33,660 nucleotides of DNA from Sperchopsis tessellata (Eukaryota; Arthropoda; Insecta; Coleoptera; Hydrophilidae): the NCBI GenBank assembly GCA_033557685.1, contig JAWQRN010000223.1:1-33660 (forward strand), given 5' to 3'. The notes beneath the pieces are model-generated. The model did no database searches and was not told the origin of the DNA. It was given only the letters and a program-made list of their open reading frames with translations. Below, one piece after another: positions 1-10,687 of this stretch (position 1 is the first letter of the stretch; every line of letters begins with the position of its first letter). A program made the position numbers and the translations under genes.

Positions 1-239
1 GTCATTTTTTACACTTCCAGGTATATGTCAACAGTCTATTATGCTGTGTTTTAAACGAAAATAATATGAATTCATTTTAAATAAACCCCGGACTCGGTTC
101 GCATTAATTACAGTATGCGGGTAAATATATGATTTGTAATTTAATATACACACCATTTTCAGATATTCAGATTTAACGTACAATCGAATTTAACGGACAC
201 CCCTTCCCTCGAGTAGTCCGTTAGATCGAGGGTTCACTG
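1..239 (-). mobile_element. Terminal segment of a Tigger/pogo-like DNA transposon
   Basis: Read on the minus strand from 239 leftwards, the sequence begins CAGTGAACCCTCGATCTAAC, followed by a GGACT core and a second GTCCGTTAAATTCGA block. CAGT plus CCTCGA..TAACGGACT is the usual terminal inverted repeat style of Tigger/pogo elements. The element interior would lie to the left and is cut by the window edge. No transposase reading frame is visible in this piece. It abuts the jerky-type transposase relic that starts near 240, so it is either a separate insertion or a rearranged end of the same family. Confidence 0.55.
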
Positions 240-244
240 CAATG

Positions 245-1850
245 CAATTCTGGAGACCGAAAACCTATGTTGTGTCTGATAAAATTTTGCAGCTGAAAAC
301 ACTAGATTTCTACACAGAATTAAATCCTGGCAACAAATTTGAAGCTAGTCATGGAAATTTAAAAAAAGACATTCCATTCGTCTTTTAAAAGTGTGTGGAG
401 AGAAGCTTTCCTCTAATGATTTTGCATTCCTCAATTTATTTAAAATTTCTTAAAAGTACTACATGATAAAAATTTGGTTCCTGAGTAAATCTACAATGCT
501 GATGAAAGTGGACTTCTATATAAATTTTTAAATAACACCATCTTAGTTTCCCTGGGGTTCAAATGGGTTGTGCATGCGTACCGCATGACACCAGGAGCAA
601 GTCCGTGTCGCATAGCCTCTCCTACCTAATTCCTACTTTCACCTCCACGCGGTGAAACCTGGTAATCTGATAAACCTCGCCAGAGATGCAGTAACCAACC
701 CGTATGGAAGGCGAGGTAAGGGCTGGTAAGATAAATAGTCCTTCAACAATTAAAGGATTATGTTTGGGGCCTACAACCTCACCAAGGAAAACAAACATTG
801 TCATGAAGCCAAACTACTAAGCCCCAGATAACGGACTGATATCGCAGAAACGATCCCAGTAAAGGAAGAAGGACACTAGACTGAATGTGAAATTTGTTGC
901 CATAGAAGATCTGCAAGTATTCGTAGTGAGAAGCTGGAAGAGACTTACCGCGGACAGACGTGGATGTGCCCATGTAGGGTTGTAGCGCTTAAGGAAGAAG
1001 AATCATAGTTTCCCACAATAAAGAAAATGCACCAGGAAGAAAAAAATCTAGAAAAAGAATCAGGACGACCTGCACTAACGCAACTGGATAACACAAATTG
1101 CCTCTGATGGTTATATCAAAAAACCTGCGATGTTGCTCTTCTTCAAATGTATTATCGATCTGCAAATATTGCGGGAAACATAGGGAATGGTTTTTTGACG
1201 TATTTGTGCCACACGTCAAAATTTAAATTTAAAAAATTTACCACCAAAAGCTGTCCTACTTCACGATAATGCAAGTGAACATTACAATGAAGATGAGTTA
1301 ACAACTGAAGATGGAAACATTACCATTGGCTTTTTTCCACCCAACACCACTGCCATACTGCAACCGTTAGATTAACATAACATCGAAATGATGAACAAAT
1401 TTATAGAAAGGAACTTCTCTTTAATTTAATTTCAAAACCTGGAGAGAACTTTAACGATAAATTAAATGCAAATAATTTTACGGAAGTTGCATTTCTTATT
1501 ATTGAGGCAAACTTGTTATTGATTTTGAGACCAATCCCAATGAATTTTTTACAGATATCATTGCAGCATATTCCACTTTTTATGAGGAAGACGAAGTACC
1601 TTTAGAGCATTTGTATCATCAAGTTGTTCCAGCCACTAACTTAAAAGATGATGAAATAATACATTGGGCTTGTTGAGTGAATGAAAATACTGGAACTCTA
1701 ATCACCAAGGATGATATAATTGATGAATTACAGCAAGTTAACAATGATGGTAACAATGACTGTACAGCAAGGCTATAATTAAATATTGATGAGGTGCTTA
1801 AAAGTTTAAACAGCACGATCGACTATGCGGAGAGTAATTTATATATATAC
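245..1850 (+). pseudogene. Jerky/Tigger-type DDE transposase relic, split by foreign sequence
   Basis: Two blocks of one decayed transposase can be read in several frames. The first (about 280-535) contains LDFYTELNPGNKF, a KKRHSIR..GEKLS block typical of the CENP-B/jerky DNA-binding region, and NADESGLLYK, the first catalytic Asp motif. The second (about 1215-1850) has LPPKAVLLHDNASEH (second Asp), GFFPPNTTAILQPLD (third Asp) and the acidic tail with EVPLEHLYHQVVP. Roughly the middle 100 residues of the catalytic domain are missing, replaced by about 690 bases of unrelated sequence. There are frameshifts, and a TAA directly follows the third Asp motif. This is a dead pogo/Tigger-superfamily copy; no terminal repeats matching it were found to the right. 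Confidence 0.72.
541..1225. other. Unidentified, comparatively GC-rich insertion inside the jerky-type relic
   Basis: This block is richer in G and C than its surroundings and interrupts the transposase relic between its first and second catalytic motifs. The short open frames in it match no family I recognise. The part around 900-1030 (GAGAAGCTGG, ACCGCGGACAGACG, then a TGTAGCGC followed by an AAGGAAGAAG stretch) resembles the 3' part of some non-LTR retrotransposons, but I could not confirm this. It may replace rather than simply interrupt the missing middle of the transposase. Confidence 0.35.
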
Positions 1851-2110
1851 TAGATGATATTTTTTTCTAAGGGAAAAATTATTTCTAGCACAATGAAATA
1901 GATATGACATTATAAGAAGTTTTTCCATTAGCCTTTAAATTCATGTTAGAATCTTATTAGTTCATTAAATATTATTTGTTAAAAAATAGTTTTGTTAATA
2001 AAAAAACTATATACACCAATTTCACAAATTGCAACACAATTCACTAATAGCAACTTTAATAAACAAATTGTTTCAAAAAAGTTGCGTTTCAGGAATCTTT
2101 ACTGTATGTA

Positions 2111-3349
2111 TTGGGGGGATCAGAAAGTAATGTCGTTTCTGTGCATGTCAATATTTGTTTATCATTTATCAGCTCATTGTGTCCTTCAAAGTCGTGCCGA
2201 AGACATTTTAAGGTTAAATCTTAAATTTTTTTTACAATTTTGGGTGAAATGGCCAGCCAAATACCAGAAGAGGTACTTATCCAGCATTGTATGCTTTTTG
2301 AGTTTCACAAGGGTAGTAATGCAACAGTGGCTACCAAAAACATTAGCGATGTTTATCCTAGTGCATTAGACGTTCGTAAATGCCAAAGGTGGTTTTCTAA
2401 GTTCAGATCCGGTAACTTTGTTATTTCCAACTCGTATCGATCAGGAAGACCAACAACTTTAGACAATGACGTGTTAAAGGCAGAAGTGGAAACAAATCCG
2501 TGTCAGACAATCGAGGAACTGTCAAACACTCTTAACCAACCTTGGTCGACCAGCCAAGAACATTTGCAGTAGATTGGTAACGTATGCAGAGCAGGCGTTT
2601 GGGTTCCGCATAATCTGTCCGAAGAAAACAAAGTTAACCGATCCACCACATTCAACTTATTGCTTCAACGGCACAATACAGAAGCGTTTTTTGATCGCTT
2701 GCTCATAGGAAATGAAAAATGGGTCCTCTATGATAATCGAAAATGCAAAAAGCAGTGCCTCTCTCCGAATGATTCGCCACGAAGTACTGCTAAGCCAGAT
2801 TTACATCTCAAAAAGGCGCTTTTGTGTGTTTGGTGGAGTATTCGCGGAATCATTCATTTTGAAGTGCTGAAACCTGGCCAAACTGTGAATGCAGACCTTT
2901 ACTATGAACAATTGGATCAAGTAAATCAATCTTTAATTGAAAAGTGTCCACAACAGAAAAGGCGTTATTGTGCAACACGATAATGCAAGACCGCAGTGCG
3001 CAAGATGAACCCTGGAAAAAATTAATGAATTGTGGTGGGAGGTACTGCCTCATCCGCCATACTCGCCCGACACTGCACCATCGGATTTCCATTTATTCCG
3101 ATCACTACAACACTTTCTATGCGACAAAAAATTTGAAAATTTGGATGATATCCAAAATGCTATCTCCAGATATTTTGCTCAAAAACCAATTGATTTCTAT
3201 CGATCCAGCATTGAAAATTTGCACACTAGATAGCAATAGGTTGTTGATAACGAGGGTGATCACATCATTTATTAAAAATGAAAACAAGTTAAAAATTTAT
3301 TTGTTTGAATTTAATGTAAGAAAACGACATTACTATCCGGTCCTCCTAA
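2111..3349 (+). mobile_element. Mariner (Tc1/mariner) transposon, copy 1, inactive
   Basis: The 1239-bp element is flanked by TA on both sides (2109-2110 and 3350-3351). Terminal inverted repeats are TTGGGGGGATCAGAAAGTAA at the left and, on the minus strand, TTAGGAGGACCGGATAGTAA at the right, both running on into TGTCGTTT. The size and single internal transposase gene are standard for mariner. It belongs to the same family as the copy at 5000-6203, which has the same termini and about the same coding content but lies in the opposite orientation. Inactivation is described in the transposase entry. Confidence 0.93.
2249..3285 (+). pseudogene. Mariner transposase pseudogene (copy 1)
   Basis: The start MASQIPEEVLIQHCMLFEFH at 2249 is the usual mariner N-terminus, followed by the helix-turn-helix region (KCQRWFSKFRSGNF), the WVPHNLSEEN linker and the catalytic domain. 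The frame is broken by a CAG to TAG stop at 2570-2572, a small deletion with frameshift near 2953 (after IEKCP), a TGA at 3006-3008 (Arg codon) and stops near 3232. The first catalytic Asp, normally in a GDEKW motif, is Asn here (GNEKWVLYD, near 2710), so even a repaired frame would lack the D,D34D triad. The second (HDNARP) and third (YSPDTAPSDFHLF) motifs survive. Confidence 0.92.
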
Positions 3350-3874
3350 TATATACAAATTGACATATCCAGAGCAAGAATACATTAAATTTTGATTTCT
3401 GATTATTTTTAATATGTACCACATTTCAGAAATTAAACTAATAGAAAATATAATTGATAAGTATGAAATTAAATTAAAAAGGAAAACAAAGATAACCTTT
3501 ATCATATATTTGAACTGTAGTTGAATAAACTATCTATAATAAAGAGATACACACTGTAAATACACGATTGATTACAGCTTTCTTTATCATTTGGTATACT
3601 TAAATGAAATGTGATTTCTGGCAATCATTTTAACATTATTTATTAATATATTTAACGTCAATTATAGACTCAGATAAATGGATTCATTCTAAATACGGAC
3701 ATTAATAAGGTATTTCAGGGTGAAAATCATACAGAGACTATGAAAAATAATCATAATTTTTCATAGCTTCTACAGTACACAGCTTCCACCTGGAAATAAC
3801 TTTCTTGTAAGCTGACGTGCTATTTAATAAGGATTTCTAGTGTTCTTTTATTAAATTTACACAAATGTAGACGA
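3350..3874. other. AT-rich non-coding stretch, nothing recognised
   Basis: Between mariner copy 1 and the Penelope-type foldback there is about 520 bases of AT-rich sequence. No reading frame resembles a known protein, and no tandem or inverted repeat stands out. By position it would be part of PACS intron 1 if that gene extends to the left. Confidence 0.5.
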
Positions 3875-3907
3875 TCATGCCATAAACATATAAAAATATT
3901 TTAAATT

Positions 3908-4116
3908 TCCACGGTTATTATCTGTATGAATGTTGTTTCCGGGTTGAAACCGTGTAGAGGCTCTGACAAGCGCTGACGTTTCGTCCACTGTTGCAAGGGA
4001 CATTTTCAAGGCAAGAGATGTTACTTTAATGAATGAATTCACTGCAGTTGAAACTGTCACTTGCAACAGTGGACGAAATGTCAGCACTTGTCGTTTCCTC
4101 CTGGAAACATCATCCA
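3908..4116. repeat. Foldback of Penelope-like element termini
   Basis: The left half (3908-4045) reads, on the minus strand, as the 3' end of a Penelope-like element. It shares most of its sequence with 30238-30375, including TCCACGGTTATTATCT, TGTTTCCGGG and CCACTGTTGCAAGGGACAT. The right half (about 4048-4110) repeats the same terminus in the opposite orientation: CTTGCAACAGTGGACGAAAT pairs with the reverse complement of CGTTTCGTCCACTGTTGCAA. Two element ends are thus fused tail to tail with almost no internal sequence. The GGACGAAACGTC stretch on the minus strand resembles the 3' half of a hammerhead core. Confidence 0.7.
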
Positions 4117-4119
4117 TAT

Positions 4120-4950
4120 ATAAAAATGTTTTTTGTTACATACTTACATACTTTCAGTAATCACATTTCTTGATTATTAGTGTAATTTTTGCTAGAAGTA
4201 TAACAAATTCATTACAGTTCATTAACTTCTGAGAGAGGAAGGAATGTTTGTAAATTGGATAATTTTAACTCTGAGAGGGAAACATTTGTTTTTCACTCTG
4301 TAGCTGGAATATGTAGTGAATACAACAAGTTATAAACAGAAGCTTAGTATATTTATGTTAATTCACTGTTCTGCTCTGTAACTAAGTTCTAAACAATTTC
4401 TGGGAGATGCTCTCAAATAAAATTAGAAGACCTTCAAACAAACTGGCGAATGATAAAAGTATAGAGTATTTCCTCAAATAAACTTGATTATAGATCTAAT
4501 AATAACTCTGCATTTATTCTTAATAAGGTTTGGTCTACTGAAAGGGTTTCATCATGTAATCAATTCTAATGTCCTTGTTAAGTGCCCCCTCCCAGCAATG
4601 TACAAATTTTTATTTATTGAGCTGAACCAAAATAAACTCTATTAAGCTTTATATTTCTTTATCTACGTCTTTCTATTTAAATACACTCAAACATTTTATA
4701 AAAAACAAACTTGTTTGTTGACCTATTTTTCTCTCATATATATATTAAAAATACACATGCAAGAAATTTTATTTTGACTAGTATTGACATATAACATAGT
4801 AATATGTGTTTCACTTATATGTACAAGGTGACATTTAAAAGTAATAGGCATTTTTTATTATTATAGATTTATTGATTATGTTTTACATCTCACTACTGCC
4901 ATAATATGTATGAATGGATTATGTACCATTATCTATAAAATTATGTATAT
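4120..4950. other. AT-rich non-coding stretch, nothing recognised
   Basis: About 830 bases with no credible reading frame, no clear repeat structure and no recognisable element ends. It is presumably intronic or intergenic filler. Confidence 0.5.
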
Positions 4951-4999
4951 GGGTCAGTCCACGTCAAATCAACACAGCCCACAACCTTACATATATATA
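4951..4999. repeat. Possible outer terminus of the long-inverted-repeat transposon
   Basis: The stretch starting GGGTCAGTCCACGTCAAATC looks like a transposon terminus, and mariner copy 2 is inserted directly after it. On the far side of that mariner the sequence resumes with material homologous to the long inverted repeat at 6281. If the mariner is subtracted, this block lies about 130 bases outside the left arm. No matching copy exists to the right of 8943, so the symmetrical end is missing or the assignment is wrong. Confidence 0.3.
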
Positions 5000-6203
5000 T
5001 TGGGGGGACCAGAAAGTAATGTCATTTTTTATATTAAATTCAAGCAAATAAATTTTTAATTTGTTTTTATTTTTAGCAATGATATAATCACCCTCGTTAT
5101 CAATAGCCTTTTGTCACCTAGTGTGTAAATTTTCAATGCCGGATCGATAAAAATCAATTGGTTTTTGAGTAAAATATTTCGAGATGGCATTTTGGATATC
5201 ATCCAAATTTTTATATTTTTTGTTACATATAAAGTGTTGTAGCGATTGGAATAAATGGAAATCCGATGGTGTAATGTCGGGCGAGTATGATGGGTGAGGC
5301 AGTACCTCACATCCCAATTCATTAATTTTTTCCATGGTTCATGTTGCAGAATCACGCCTTTTCTGTTGAAAATCGCTGGACACTTTTGAATTAAAGATTG
5401 ATTTACTCGATCCAATTGTTCGCAGTAAAGGTCTGCATTCACAGTTTGTCCTGGTTTTAGTACTTCAAAATGAACGATTCCGCAAATACTCCACCAAACA
5501 CAAAAAAATGCCTTTTTGGGATGCAAACCTCGCTTAGCACTACTTCGTGGTGATTCATTCGGGGAGAGCCACTGCCTTTTGCATTTTGGCTTATCATAGA
5601 GGACCCATTTTTCATCTCCAGTGATCAAGCGATCAAAAAACGCTACTGTATTGTGTCGTTGAAGCAATAAGTTGCATTTGGTGGATCGGTTAGCTTTGTT
5701 TTCTTCGGACAGATTATGCGGGACCCAAACACCTGCTCTGCACACTTTACCAATCTGCTGCAAATGTTCTTGGATGATCGACCAAGGTTGGTTAAGAGTG
5801 TTTAACAGTTTCTCGATTTGTTTCCACTTCCGCCCGTAACACGTCATTGTCTAAAGTTGTTGATTTTCCTGATCGATACGAGTCGGAAAGATCAAAATTT
5901 CCGGATCTGAACTTAGAAAACCAACTTTGGCATTTACGAATGTCTAATGCACTTAGATAAACATCGCAAATGTTTTTGGTAGCAACTGTTGCGTTACTAC
6001 CCTTGTGAAACCCAAAAACATACAATGCCGGATATGTACCTCTTCTGGTATTTAAAAAAAATTTAAATTTAATTATTTGCAAGCAAACAAGTCACTTTAA
6101 CCTTAAAATGTCTTTGGCACGGCTTTGAAGTACACAATGAGCTGATAAATGATAAACAAATATTGACATGCGAAAAAACGACCTTACTTTCCGGTCCCCC
6201 TCG
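5000..6203 (-). mobile_element. Mariner transposon, copy 2, inactive
   Basis: The 1204-bp element is bounded by TA (4998-4999 and 6204-6205). Its ends read TTGGGGGGACCAGAAAGTAA on the plus strand at the left and CGAGGGGGACCGGAAAGTAA on the minus strand at the right. The transposase runs on the minus strand. It belongs to the same family as 2111-3349 but inserted independently: the flanks differ, and this copy lies in sequence related to the arms of the long-inverted-repeat transposon. Confidence 0.93.
5070..6050 (-). pseudogene. Mariner transposase pseudogene (copy 2)
   Basis: The coding relic is spread over three frames. Relative to copy 1 it lacks the start codon region (a short deletion removes MASQ), has a 1-base deletion near FEFHKG, a 14-base deletion around 5820 (after AEVETN) and a 28-base deletion near 5341. 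That last one removes the whole second catalytic motif (DNARPQCAR), so QH runs straight into EPWKK. The first catalytic Asp is intact (LITGDEKWVLYD) and the third motif (YSPDITPSDFHLF) is readable at about 5277. A TGA replaces the Trp codon after IENLHTR near 5113. The enzyme cannot be functional. Confidence 0.92.
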
Positions 6204-6213
6204 TATCTTTTTG

Positions 6214-6272
6214 ATATTTATATATTTGATCAGTAGTATTAAATAAGATTTTTTCCAAAATAACAATTTCCG
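6214..6272. repeat. Extra copy of the long-inverted-repeat terminal sequence
   Basis: The segment TATATTTGATCAGTAGTATT and the AAATAAGATTTTTTCC that follows closely match the stretch 45-90 bases inside the left arm of the transposon at 6281 (ATTTCATCAGCAGTAGTAAATAAGAC) and, even better, the equivalent part of the right arm. It is therefore a directly repeated subterminal copy lying just outside the left arm, adjoining the right end of mariner copy 2. Confidence 0.55.
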
Positions 6273-6280
6273 AAAAATAT

Positions 6281-8943
6281 AGTTTTTCAACCCAACATTT
6301 TTATATATTTATGAAACTTTGTATATTTCATCAGCAGTAGTAAATAAGACTTTTTCCAAAATTTCAGAATTATACACCTAGTAATTTCTGAGAGATGACC
6401 TTTTGAATTTTTTAAATAAGTCAAAAATTCCGCAGTTATTGAATCACTAAAATTAGGTTTACTCAGCTCCAAATGAAGATAGAAACATAGAATTGATACC
6501 AAATTAAAGCTAATTAACTACGCTTTATTTTTTGTTTCATTATTTAAAAAAAAAAAAATTCAAAATTGAATTTTTCAAAAAGCTACATATATAAAATTTT
6601 TAAAAAATTACATATGGTTCATTGCTATGTTATTAAGTTAACTAAAAAATTTCATTTTAGCAATCAAAATACTTTCAAAGTTACTGTTAAATATGTACCT
6701 TTCAAATTACTAAAATTACCCTACATTGAGTAGCGGTGAGTTATATTTAAAAAAGTCAGTAAGTCGATCATGAAGCAACTTGAAAGAGAGTTATGAATTA
6801 TTTAAACAAAAGAATCCAGAAAAAAATTGGTATCTCTAAATTTTGTGAGCTCAAACCTAAAAACATTATTCTTGCAGGTGCCAGTGGAACTCATAATGTT
6901 TGTGTTTGTGCTAAAAATCAAAATGATAAACTTATAATCATTGACTGTTAATTAAAATAATTCCATGCCATACAACAAATATTCACGAAACATAACACTA
7001 AACAAATCGCATCCTGAAAAGAAATCATTTAGAATCTATATAATGAAAATATATAATGAAATTCTTTATAAATATAAACATGGATAACTACAGACAGATT
7101 AATTTTGGAAACTTTGGTCAAATGAAGTGCGAGTTTTTATTAGAATTAATACAAAAACTTGTAATTCTTCTCCCTTAATATTTCCCATTCTGCCAAGGAA
7201 CAGGCAAAATTTAAAGTTGAATTGAAAACCCAACTAAGTAATAATGAATTTGATGAAAATTATTCTTTCATTTTACAATATGAAGTCCATGGATTTCATT
7301 GGAATTATTTACATTTACAATTTATTACAAACATGAGGACAAATTTCAACACAACAGTATTGTAGTAATTTCAGAATGCCATGATACAGTCGCTGTACTT
7401 TTGTTTCAAAAACACCTCATGAAATATTTCGAAGATACATTCAAACAGAAACCTGAAAAAGAAATTATTTTTTGGATGGATATGCAGCACAATACAAAAA
7501 TTAAAAAAAATTTCATCAATCTATGTCACCACAACAAAGATTTTGGAACTCCTGCTGAATGGCATTTCATTTGCCACATCACATGGCAAGGGCCCATGTG
7601 ATGGAGTAGGCAGTACAGTAAAACGACTAGCTTCAAAAGCTAGTGTACAAAGACCTTACAATGACCAAATTCTCACTTCTTTTCAACTGTACGAATGGAG
7701 TAGAGACAATATTCCAACATGTCATTTAATTTATTGAACAATGGCAGACCACAAAGAAAAAATATTAAAAGATAGATTTTCCATTGCAATAATGATTGTA
7801 GGATCTCAAAAAATCATGCGTTCATCCCAGTAAATACAAAAGAGTTAAAAACTAAAACCTATTCTGCCAATAGCAATCACAACGTCCACAAAATTACTAA
7901 ATCAGAAGATGATGTGGAACTCAAAGATTTAAATAGATTTGTAGCATGTAGATATGATGACAACTGGTGTTTGTCTTGTGCCTTAAATACTTGTGAAGAC
8001 ACAGATGAAGTCCAGATAAATTCTTTGCAACCTTGTGGATCTTCTCCCTCCATTACTTTTCCATCAAGGGCTGATATTTTGTTAGTGCCAAAACATGACA
8101 AATTAGTAAAGATAGTCCTTTGCACTACAACAGGACGTACTTATATACTTTCAAAAAAAAGATGAACAGCGTGTTTTGGTAAAGTATTTCAAATCATGAC
8201 AATCAGAGAGAAATTAATAGGAGGTATGCGTGCCATGTAATTATTTTATGTAGGTAATTCAATAAAGTTGTTGTATTCAGTAAGCCAAAATTGTAAGGTA
8301 ATTACCATACATCAAATATTTGATTCAATTTTTCATTTGTACAGTAGTTTTTATATATAGGTAAGCCGAAAATAAAATTACAGTAACCTAAATTATTGTT
8401 TTAACTTCACCGATCATACAAAAAGTGGTGATGTAAATAAAGTTCTATTAACTAAAAATCATTTTCTTTAAAACCATTTAGGCCTACCTGTACAGATTTT
8501 AAAAAATCGACCATAGCCGGTACATATATTTAATTGTAACTCTTTAAAGTTTTTTGATTGGTAAAATGATAATTTGTAATTAACTTAATATTATAGCAAT
8601 GAACAAAATATAATTTCTTAAAAGATAACTTTTTGAAAAATTCAATTTCAGTTTTCAAATAATTAATTTTTTTACAAAAGTACTTGTGTTGTACATAAAG
8701 CTGAGTAAATTAGCTTTAATTTGGTATCAATTTTATGTTTCTATCTTCATTAGGAGTTAAGTAATCCAAATTTTAGTGATTCAATAACTGCGGAAATTTT
8801 AACTTATTTAAAAAAATTCAAAAGGTAATATATCGGAAATTACTAAATGTATATTTCTGAAATTTTAGAAAAAGTCTTATTTACTACTACTGATCAAATA
8901 TACAAAGATTCATAAATATATAAAAATGTTGGGTTGAAAAACT
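6281..8943 (+). mobile_element. DNA transposon with about 430-bp inverted arms
   Basis: The left arm (6281 to about 6710) and right arm (about 8510-8943, reverse complement) both begin AGTTTTTCAACCCAACATTT and stay alignable for roughly 430 bases. Shared blocks include TTATTGAATCACTAAAATT, TTGATACCAAATTAAAGCTA and GAATTTTTCAAAAAG. Between the arms lies a single degraded transposase gene in the plus direction. Long inverted arms with a central transposase indicate a cut-and-paste DNA transposon, but I cannot assign the superfamily. Target duplication is unclear: a few bases (ATA) could be shared next to the ends, which is too little to trust. An outer terminus may lie at 4951. Confidence 0.8.
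6775..8165 (+). pseudogene. Transposase relic of the long-arm transposon (family recognised, name unknown)
   Basis: Readable blocks in order: YELFKQKNPEK and ELKPKNIILAGASGTHNVCV (6790-6940); ENYSFILQYEVHGFHW (about 7255-7305); an open stretch 7299-7601 with ISECHDTVAVLLFQKHL and NFINLCHHNKDFGTPAEWHF; FATSHGKGPCDGVGSTVKRL (about 7565-7630) followed by the KASVQRPYNDQI stretch; and a C-terminal block 7914-8165 with FVACRYDDNW, PCGSSPSITFPSRADI and TTTGRTYIL. These blocks occur together in repeat-derived proteins of insects and other invertebrates. By analogy the conserved Asp/His positions may be part of an RNase H-like catalytic core, but this is inference. Frameshifts near 6835, 7310 and 7550, plus several stops, show it is dead. 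Confidence 0.72.
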
Positions 8944-10632
8944 CATATACAGATTAACTATGCTTATCTACATATTGGTTCTATCAATTCTCCCACAAAT
9001 TATTGGTTTTCATAGTTTAAATTTTCATCTTTCTATGGCCTACCCATATTTTTAAAACACTGCAATAAAAATGATTTTGAGACATATGGAATTCCCCCGA
9101 ATTATTTTAGAGCAAATTGGTAAATTGTAAATTTGTTGACAATTAAAAAGTACACTCAACTAGCGTTTGCTATTGATTGATTCAATTCGAGTAAAATGAG
9201 CAAAACTATTGTGGAAATCATCCATTTTTTTCAAGACTGCTTTAAATTGCCAGATCTGACAGTACTAAATTAAATGTAAAAATTTGGTGAACAATCCATT
9301 AAGGAAATTTGCTAAAAATTTCGTTTAAAAAAATTTAGAAATCCGTTTTGGTGAAACAAATTGATATTGTAATGAAATATGGAAGTATGTTGAAATTCTA
9401 CAAAAGCTAAACACCAGCTTCACGACAGACATAATTTCATTAATTGTTTTGTAATTATTGGAACAATAAACTTATAGCTAATAATGACATTTTCAAGTTT
9501 TATGTCATTAAATGTTTAACATAAACTTATTTGTAGGTATTACTACATTGTGTCCCTTTGAAACCCACAAAAATAAATTAATATATTATAGAAGATTATG
9601 CACATTGTATTCAACAGGAAACTGACAGTGTTTGCAAAAGAAATATAATGTTAAAAGTTATCTAAATGTTTTTGTTATCTGCAGCTTCCTTACTGATAAG
9701 ATTGTATACTTGTTTTTTGTCAGTAATAATCATTTCATTATGATGGATATACTATTGCAAAATAACATTGGCAATAAAATCTAATTGATCTTGTTAGTAT
9801 TACATAGTCTAGTAACATTAACAAGCTCAATTAATTATATACTAACAAGCTGGTTTACGTACTGCGTTCAATGTTGTGTTTTTCATTTGTGTGAGCATAG
9901 ATTAAAATGTAATTTGAGAAGCTGCATGACAAACTTTAAGATGCCTTGCAGATAATTAATAACCAACTGTCTAATTTTAATTTGCTAATTATTAGTTGTC
10001 CAGTTTACTGACTCATCCAAAGTAAATTATTGTGCAATATCAGCATGTCTCATTATACTATTCATTAATGTTGTTGTTATTATTAGTAAGTTTGAATGAC
10101 ACATCCCGGCAATTTTGAATATTTGGGTGTATTAAGTCTACACATTCAGATATCTAATTCATATAAACGATTTTGTTAATGTAACAACTATAAATCCATA
10201 AAATCACTAATTGTTCCCAATATTACTTTTTATTATGCTTTACAAAACTAAAAATATCTCTGCCATTTCAATTTTAGAAATAATTACAACTTAAAACAGA
10301 TGTTTACATTTCCTTTAGAAATATTTCCACTTTGTACATGTTATGTATACATATTTTGAGTGGGTATAGCTTAAATAGACCAATGTATCAAGGAACCACT
10401 TTAAAAATAACCCATATGTATAAACACAACATAAAATGTATTAAACTTTCTATTACCCAGACCTACTTGATAAAAAGCAGATTAATAGCTTAAAACAATG
10501 TACATTTCATAAACAAAACGTACCTATCTAGACCAACATTGAACTAAATAAAATTGTAAATGACAAATAGGCATGAATAATCGTTGTTACAAATACAAAA
10601 TACCCATCAGTCACAAATAAAATAAGAACTTT
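8944..10632. other. AT-rich presumed PACS intron sequence, nothing recognised
   Basis: About 1.7 kb with no reading frame resembling a known protein and no repeat structure I can see. It lies directly downstream (on the minus strand) of the PACS first coding exon, so it is most simply read as the beginning of that gene's first intron. Confidence 0.5.
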
Positions 10633-10687
10633 CTACAAATTTGACAATGGGCGTAAATTTGTAAAAAAAAGAAATTGTAAGACATAC

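Noticed and set aside
6310..6350. CTGATGAAATATAC on the minus strand in the long inverted arm as a ribozyme core
   Set aside because: There is no GAAA box with a stem II at the required distance; the similarity is to the core heptamer only.
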